Assembly (NCBI GenBank): GCA_039630445.1
Contig: JBCNVA010000113.1
Span: 1-10,340, forward strand
Direction: 5' to 3'
DNA length: 10,340 nucleotides
Source: HRBIN15 sp039630445
GTDB lineage: Bacteria; Armatimonadota; Fimbriimonadia; Fimbriimonadales; GBS-DC
Made by a program: the position numbers and the translations under genes. The notes under the pieces were generated by a model that was not told the origin of the DNA, did no database searches, and saw only the letters and a list, made by a program, of their open reading frames with translations. Positions 6,764 through 10,340 of the stretch are shown here, one piece after another (position 1 is the first letter of the stretch; each line of letters opens with the position of its first letter).

Positions 6764-7075
6764 ATGGTCCATATTGGCGATCTGACGGCACTGGTCGCGG
6801 TGATTCTTATTTTCGGGCTCGCCATCATCATCCCAGTGACGGCGATGGTGCTGAAGCATCGCAAGGAGATGATTAAACTGGAGATCGAACGGCGCACTGC
6901 AGTGAGCGAGGAAGTGCTGGCACAGCTGGATGCCCTGCGCCGCGAGATCGCTGAGCTGCGCAAGACCTCTACCGAGTACGACATGAGCCTCCAGGCAAAT
7001 CTGGAGAACTTACAGGAGCGTGTGCGTGCGCTGGAGCAGCAGCTGGATGAACGCGCGCAGCTGCGCACCTTCTAA
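6764..7075 (+). CDS. Small transmembrane/coiled-coil protein, paralogue 1
   Basis: 103 aa. ATG 6764 is preferred because GGGGGACGA (6753-6761) sits just before it and the same sequence stands before the next gene; an in-frame TTG at 6713 would add 17 unlikely residues. One membrane helix (8-30, LTALVAVILIFGLAIIIPV...) is followed by a basic stretch KHRKEMIKLEIERR (31-44) and a long amphipathic coiled coil (~48-98) with a break at TSTEYDMSLQANL (68-80). The N-in/out topology is not clear. The architecture recalls PspB-like membrane-bound coiled-coil proteins, in which a Thr-rich/YD-S motif also precedes the last helix, but identity is not established. It probably works by pairing with itself or with its neighbour, 14 bp downstream. 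A possible -10 box TATATT (6742-6747) lies 17 nt before the start, without a good -35. Confidence 0.75.
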   Translation: MVHIGDLTALVAVILIFGLAIIIPVTAMVLKHRKEMIKLEIERRTAVSEEVLAQLDALRREIAELRKTSTEYDMSLQANLENLQERVRALEQQLDERAQLRTF

Positions 7076-7089
7076 CGGGGGACGAGACT

Positions 7090-7404
7090 ATGGGCGAACT
7101 GGGTGAAGTAGCACGCTGGATTGCGATTGGGCTGTTGGGCGTTGGTGGAATCGTTTTCCTGCCCTTATGGGTTATTGGGCTGGTTTCGGCGGTGCTGGAG
7201 CATCGGCGCGAGATGAAGCAGCTTGGCGCAGGCAGCGAAACGCTCCTGCAGCAGCTGCAAGCCCTGCGTGAGGAGGTCGCCGAGCTGCGACGCACCACAA
7301 CTGAACATCAGCTGAGCCTGCAGGCAAATTTGGAGAGTCTCCAAGAGCGCGTGCGCGCCCTCGAAGCCGAACGCGAACAGCACCAAGCAATTCGCTCCCT
7401 ATAA
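7090..7404 (+). CDS. Small transmembrane/coiled-coil protein, paralogue 2
   Basis: 104 aa, start ATG 7090 with GGGGGACGA at 7077-7085, 14 bp after the preceding stop. Membrane helix ~9-33 (WIAIGLLGVGGIVFLPLWV), then EHRREMKQL (37-45) and a coiled coil to the end. It is a tandem duplicate of the preceding gene: LQALREEVAELRRTTTEHQLSLQANLESLQERVRALE lines up without gaps with that protein's LDALRREIAELRKTSTEYD... region, while the membrane helices differ strongly. In this copy the TEYDMS of the first protein has become TEHQLS. The shared leader sequence suggests the duplicated unit included the ribosome-binding site. The two proteins may form a hetero-oligomer in the cytoplasmic membrane; function unknown. 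Confidence 0.75.
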   Translation: MGELGEVARWIAIGLLGVGGIVFLPLWVIGLVSAVLEHRREMKQLGAGSETLLQQLQALREEVAELRRTTTEHQLSLQANLESLQERVRALEAEREQHQAIRSL

Positions 7405-7456
7405 GGGATACAATCTCTGATCTGGATAGTGTCCAGCTCCAGCATGAGATTAGCAA

Positions 7457-7555
7457 ATGGCGATGCGAACCGCACTCCTGATTGACACGAACCTGTTTCT
7501 GGAAGCGCTACTTCAACGCCCACGCTGCGCAGAAGTTGTTCAGCTTTTCCCATAG
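7457..7555 (+). pseudogene. Truncated PIN-domain (VapC-like) toxin remnant
   Basis: ATG 7457 to TAG 7553-7555 encodes 32 residues. RTALLIDTNLFLEALLQRP (4-22) matches the first strand and helix of PIN-domain ribonucleases, including the first metal-binding Asp (Asp10 in IDTN), and ends at CAEVVQLFP. Full PIN toxins are ~130 aa with three more acidic residues; none of the rest is found in any frame before the next gene starts at 7590. An in-frame stop followed by loss of the remainder is the simplest reading. No antitoxin is recognisable in the 52 bp between it and the preceding gene. Without the rest of the active site it should have no nuclease activity. A chance resemblance is possible because the piece is so short. 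Confidence 0.5.
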
Positions 7556-7589
7556 GAACTTCGCCTTGGAGAGCGAACCTGATTCGGCG

Positions 7590-8969
7590 ATGAAAACGGC
7601 GGTTATTTTGTGTGCGGGCGAGGGGAAGCGGTTCTGGCCCTACAACGAGGTGCGCAACAAGGCAGCCATCCCCGTAATGAATCGCCCGAATGTGCGTCGC
7701 CTTGCCGAGAGCCTCCTGCAAAGCGGCTTTGAGCGGCTGATTGTGGCGGTGGGCGCGTTCGAAAACTCGGTTCGCGCCGCCCTGCATGGGCTTGAGTGCC
7801 CTATTGCTTTTATCCGCCAGAACCCGCCGAGCGGCACGGCGCACGCGGTGCTGAGCGCGCTGCCACTGATCGATGGGGAGCCGTTCTTGGTGGCGTATGG
7901 GGATATTGCGACACCGCCCGACACGCTGCGTCGCCTAAGGGAGACCTTCCAGCAGACAGGCGCCATCGCAGTGGTAGTCGCCCAACCCTACCTGCCCGAA
8001 CATGACCCGCGCGACTGGATTGGTGCCTATGTGCGCGACGGGCAGATTCAGCGCATCGAAGGGCACAGCACGGACACCACCCACCGACTGGGTGGGCTAT
8101 ATGCCTTCAGCCCGCATGTCGTACCCGCGCTGAACGCTCACCCAGGGCTGATGACCAGCGTGCCTGTGGGCGGCATGCCGCCCGTGGAAGCCGAACTGGC
8201 ACAGACGCTCCAGATTCTGCTGGATCAGGGGCATGACATTCCCTGCGTGGAGCCTGCGGGCTTTTTGGTGGATATCGACAAGCCGTGGCACATCTGGGAG
8301 GCGAATGCCCGCTGGCTCGACTGGGAGGCACAACGCTTAGAGAGCGACCGCATCGGCAAAGAAGTGCAGATCGACGACTCCGCCGAGATCCACGGGCGTC
8401 TGGTGGTGGAGGAGGGCGCGGTCATCGGCAAGCGCGTGGTGATCGGAGGGAACGCCTTCATCGGGCGCGAGGCGCGTCTCCTGAACGGCGCAATTCTGAA
8501 GGGCAACCTCGCGATTGGCGCACGCACCCGCATCAGCGACTATTGCTTAGTCAGTGGCACAACTGTGATTGGCAACGGCTGCATCGTGGGGCACGACGCC
8601 GAGATGGATGGCGTGATGCTGGATGGCTCCTTCCTGTTCCACTACTGCGAGATTATGGGCGTGGTGGGGCAGAAGGTGGACATCGGCGCGGCGACTGTGT
8701 GCGGCACGCTGCGCTTCGACGACGGCGACACGATCCATACCATTCGCGGGCGGCGCGAACGCCCCGAATTCGGTGCGAACGGAACCTATTTTGGCGACTT
8801 CTCCCGCACAGGGGTGAATGTCATCACCATGCCGGGCGTGAAAATCGGCACATATTCGTGCGTCGGCGCGGGGATCGTGGTCTATGAGGACATCCCCAGC
8901 CGCAAGCTGGTGCTGCTCAAGCAGGAGCTGGTGTTCCGCGATTGGGGACCCGAACGGTATGGGTGGTAA
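7590..8969 (+). CDS. Bifunctional-type sugar-1-phosphate nucleotidylyltransferase / left-handed beta-helix acyltransferase (GlmU/ST0452-like)
   Basis: 459 aa. The N-terminal domain (1-~245) is a nucleotidyltransferase: MKTAVILCAGEGKRFWP holds the NTP-binding loop (9-14), NKAAIPV (23-29) the usual PKxLxPV position, SGTAHAV (81-87) matches the LGTAHAV of GlmU, and YGD (103-105) supplies the metal-binding Asp105. DIDKPWHIWEAN (228-239) resembles the sequence joining the two domains in archaeal GlmU-like enzymes such as Sulfolobus ST0452. The C-terminal part (~255-432) is a left-handed beta-helix of hexapeptide repeats (IGKEVQ, IGKRVV, IGGNAF, IGARTR, IGNGCI, VGQKVD, IGTYSC). It likely makes a UDP- or dTDP-sugar, possibly UDP-GlcNAc for the cell wall; exact substrate is uncertain. 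ATG 7590 opens the first beta strand; the frame is open further upstream but that part overlaps the PIN remnant and has no family resemblance. GGAG lies ~20 nt before the start, so its ribosome-binding site is weak. Confidence 0.85.
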   Translation: MKTAVILCAGEGKRFWPYNEVRNKAAIPVMNRPNVRRLAESLLQSGFERLIVAVGAFENSVRAALHGLECPIAFIRQNPPSGTAHAVLSALPLIDGEPFLVAYGDIATPPDTLRRLRETFQQTGAIAVVVAQPYLPEHDPRDWIGAYVRDGQIQRIEGHSTDTTHRLGGLYAFSPHVVPALNAHPGLMTSVPVGGMPPVEAELAQTLQILLDQGHDIPCVEPAGFLVDIDKPWHIWEANARWLDWEAQRLESDRIGKEVQIDDSAEIHGRLVVEEGAVIGKRVVIGGNAFIGREARLLNGAILKGNLAIGARTRISDYCLVSGTTVIGNGCIVGHDAEMDGVMLDGSFLFHYCEIMGVVGQKVDIGAATVCGTLRFDDGDTIHTIRGRRERPEFGANGTYFGDFSRTGVNVITMPGVKIGTYSCVGAGIVVYEDIPSRKLVLLKQELVFRDWGPERYGW

Positions 8970-9016
8970 TACCAACAGCTAAGCTTGGTCGACTCAAGTC
9001 GTGCCCAGACAAACGA

Positions 9017-9034
9017 AGCCAGCCTTCGCTGGCT
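9017..9034. other. Hairpin next to the terminator
   Basis: AGCCAGC-CTTC-GCTGGCT is a perfect 7-bp stem with a 4-nt loop directly beside the terminator at 9041-9060. On the plus strand it is followed by A's rather than T's, so it is not itself a terminator for the gene ending at 8969. On the minus strand it lies just past the U-tract of the cytochrome oxidase terminator. Smaller stems occur at 8971-8989 (ACCAA/TTGGT) and 8990-9001 (CGACT/AGTCG). Confidence 0.5.
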
Positions 9035-9040
9035 AAAAAA

Positions 9041-9060
9041 AACCCCGCCTGCGCGGGGTT
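9041..9060 (-). terminator. Rho-independent terminator of the cytochrome oxidase operon, possibly bidirectional
   Basis: AACCCCGC (9041-9048), loop CTGC, GCGGGGTT (9053-9060): an 8-bp GC-rich stem. On the minus strand the stem is followed at once by a run of T (complement of the A-run 9035-9042), the ideal form, 64 nt after the subunit IV stop. On the plus strand only TTT follows, so termination of the nucleotidyltransferase transcript from the left would be weaker. The gap 8970-9123 holds this terminator and small hairpins and no gene. Confidence 0.88.
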
Positions 9061-9123
9061 TCGTCTGCATCCGTGCGACTTCAGTTGCCTTATGCCGTTT
9101 GAAACGCCGATCGGTATATGCTT

Positions 9124-9447
9124 TCACCAGCCCTGCTCAGGCTCCCAGTGGCGGCTGGCATAATCGGCAAACGCAAAGGCAAACATTATTAGCAGCCAGA
9201 AAAAGCCCGCCCCTGCAAAGAGCCATGAAAGCTTACTGGTGAAGCGCACATGCATAAAATTCATAATCACGACCGTCGCCTTCGTCACGGCAATCGTGAG
9301 GGCAACCATGATGCCCAGCCAATCGGGCATCTTGAGAAAGCCCGCCCACACGGTCACAACCAGCAGCACCATCAGAATCCAAAGGGTTTTCGCATAGAAC
9401 GAGACCGGTTGCGCGTGCGTATGTTCCTCGTGATGATGTGTTGCCAT
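9124..9447 (-). CDS. ctaF: Cytochrome c oxidase subunit IV (prokaryotic COX4 type, caa3-like)
   Basis: A 107-aa accessory subunit of an aa3/caa3-type terminal oxidase in the cytoplasmic membrane, thought to help assembly or stability of the complex. Three membrane helices are visible: ~18-37, ~43-64 and ~74-95. The second ends VTKATVVIMNFMHVRF (54-69), the K...FMH pattern of this family, and DYASRHW (95-101) closes the protein. The N-terminus is His-rich (MATHHHEEHTH), which could touch metal but is common in relatives. ATG 9447 is chosen: GGAGGT, inside the end of the upstream gene, stands 5-6 nt before it, and the stop of subunit III shares its A (TGATG). The adjacent ATG at 9450 would sit too close to that site. 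Translation is thus coupled to subunit III. A strong terminator follows. Confidence 0.9.
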   Translation of the reverse strand: MATHHHEEHTHAQPVSFYAKTLWILMVLLVVTVWAGFLKMPDWLGIMVALTIAVTKATVVIMNFMHVRFTSKLSWLFAGAGFFWLLIMFAFAFADYASRHWEPEQGW

Positions 9448-10208
9448 CATTGACCTCCCATCAGGTAGAGTAGCGGGAACAGGAAAATCCACACGATGTC
9501 CACGAAGTGCCAGTAGAGACCGACCATTTCCACCGGCATGTAGTCCGCGTGGGGTATTTTGCGCCTGTAATCGGAGTAGGCGCGGACAGCCAGAATCGCC
9601 AGCACGATAATGCCTGCCAGCACATGCAAGCCGTGCAGCCCTGTCATAATGAAGTAGAAGCTGAAGAAGAGTTTCGTGCGTGCAGTGAACTCCTCTAAGG
9701 AGACCTTGCGCGCGCCCATATCGACCATCCCATCTTCCACCTTCAGGTGGTTGTGATGGATGACCTCGTGGGCAGAGTAGTTCACATTCGGAATAAGGTC
9801 GTGGTGATACTTTGCCGAATACTCAAAGTACTTATTCACCATGAAGATGCTGGCGAAGAAAATAGTCCAGAGCAGATATTTGAGCTGCTTTTTATGCTTC
9901 TGCTGCATGGCGGCGCGCACGGCGCGTGCCATCGTGTAGCTGCTAACCAGCAGCACGAAGGTGTTGAAAGTGCCGAACCCGATGCTAAGCGTATGGTGCG
10001 CCGCCACGAACTCGTAAAGGTACTTGAACCGATAGACGGCATAGCTGGCGAACAGCCCACCGAAGAACAGCACCTCCTGCACGATGAACGCCCACATGCC
10101 AATCGTGTAGGCGTCGTTCTGCTGCTCGATGGTCTCGTACTGCTCGCCTAAGTGCAGCGCCTCTCGTTTATGCTCCACCAGATGCAGTTCCGCCTCTTTA
10201 ACGCTCAC
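9447..10208 (-). CDS. ctaE: Cytochrome c oxidase subunit III
   Basis: 253 aa, an integral membrane subunit of the haem-copper oxidase that reduces O2 to water; subunit III has no redox centre and supports stability and proton uptake. Five membrane helices: ~35-58, 76-98, 111-130, 180-208 and 231-250, as in the shorter caa3-type subunits lacking the first two helices of the mitochondrial form. Family hallmarks are WAFIVQEVLFFGGLF (39-53, with the conserved Glu45), GLHGLHVLAG (190-199) and GLYWHFVDIVWIFLFPLLYL (230-249). A hydrophilic His-rich loop (~131-178) joins helices 3 and 4. GTG 10208 is chosen because AGGAGG lies 7 nt before it; the frame stays open upstream to 10325 but that part is low-complexity and reaches the window end. 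The next gene, subunit IV, starts on its stop codon. Upstream genes for subunits I and II would be expected beyond the window. Confidence 0.95.
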   Translation of the reverse strand: MSVKEAELHLVEHKREALHLGEQYETIEQQNDAYTIGMWAFIVQEVLFFGGLFASYAVYRFKYLYEFVAAHHTLSIGFGTFNTFVLLVSSYTMARAVRAAMQQKHKKQLKYLLWTIFFASIFMVNKYFEYSAKYHHDLIPNVNYSAHEVIHHNHLKVEDGMVDMGARKVSLEEFTARTKLFFSFYFIMTGLHGLHVLAGIIVLAILAVRAYSDYRRKIPHADYMPVEMVGLYWHFVDIVWIFLFPLLYLMGGQ

Positions 10209-10340
10209 AGTAGATCCTCCTCTTGGACTGGTAATACCCATCGGCAGATCGGACGCCGTGATGTCGTGGGCGGGACGCCGCCGCGCAAAAAGGCGGGTTG
10301 GTATGGGGGGCGGCCCCCCCCCCAAAAAAACAAAAATGTA
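10205..10340 (-). other. Possible 3' end of an upstream gene, or contig-end sequence
   Basis: On the minus strand a frame open from the window edge ends at TGA 10207-10205, overlapping the subunit III start codon as GTGA, the same close coupling seen elsewhere here. Its 44 residues finish RWVLPVQEEDLL. Subunit I would be expected in this place, but I do not recognise its C-terminus. The edge contains a run of ten C and a run of seven A (10312-10328), so frames there may be unreliable. Confidence 0.25.

Noticed and set aside
7405..7456. Antitoxin remnant before the PIN fragment
   Set aside because: A short frame ending near 7480 runs across this gap but resembles no antitoxin family I can name and is too short to judge.
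7482..7589. Upstream extension of the nucleotidyltransferase
   Set aside because: The added residues share nothing with the family and overlap the PIN remnant in another frame; the first beta strand starts at 7590.
1..10340. CRISPR array, tRNA or rRNA genes
   Set aside because: No regularly spaced repeats, cloverleaf-like sequence or rRNA-like stretch was seen on reading both strands.

Overview
The window is a GC-rich bacterial chromosomal segment, probably from a thermophilic or environmental lineage. The mix of genes (Gfo/Idh oxidoreductase, archaeal-like GlmU-type enzyme, caa3-type oxidase genes, type ISP methylase, small transmembrane/coiled-coil proteins) suggests Armatimonadota or a similarly deep phylum. 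That placement is an impression from protein style, not from a marker gene. Both ends are cut inside or close to genes, and the last ~40 bases look like a low-quality contig end.

Layout, left to right. Positions 1-396 (+) are the 3' end of a type ISP restriction-modification enzyme. It converges on serA (492-2072, -), a long-form D-3-phosphoglycerate dehydrogenase. serA diverges from a two-gene operon across only about 45 bp that seems to hold two back-to-back, overlapping, leaderless-type promoters. The operon encodes a 653-aa polytopic membrane protein with a degenerate alkaline-phosphatase-like exported domain (2119-4080) and, overlapping by ATGA, an exported parvulin-like protein whose two usual active-site histidines are replaced (4077-5285). 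A perfect 11-bp hairpin separates this from a Gfo/Idh/MocA oxidoreductase (5345-6511).

A ~143-bp nested inverted repeat (6563-6705) looks like a non-autonomous dispersed element. After it come two tandem paralogous small membrane/coiled-coil proteins (6764-7075, 7090-7404), a truncated PIN-domain remnant (7457-7555), and a two-domain sugar-1-phosphate nucleotidylyltransferase/left-handed beta-helix acyltransferase-like protein (7590-8969). The right end is the 3' part of a minus-strand cytochrome c oxidase operon: subunit III (9447-10208) and subunit IV (9124-9447), translationally coupled and ended by a strong terminator at 9041-9060.

Most functions are housekeeping: serine synthesis, envelope folding, nucleotide-sugar synthesis and aerobic respiration. 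The less ordinary parts are the pseudoenzyme-like membrane protein/parvulin pair, the duplicated small membrane proteins, the hairpin elements and the PIN remnant. I saw no complete mobile element, CRISPR array, tRNA or rRNA.
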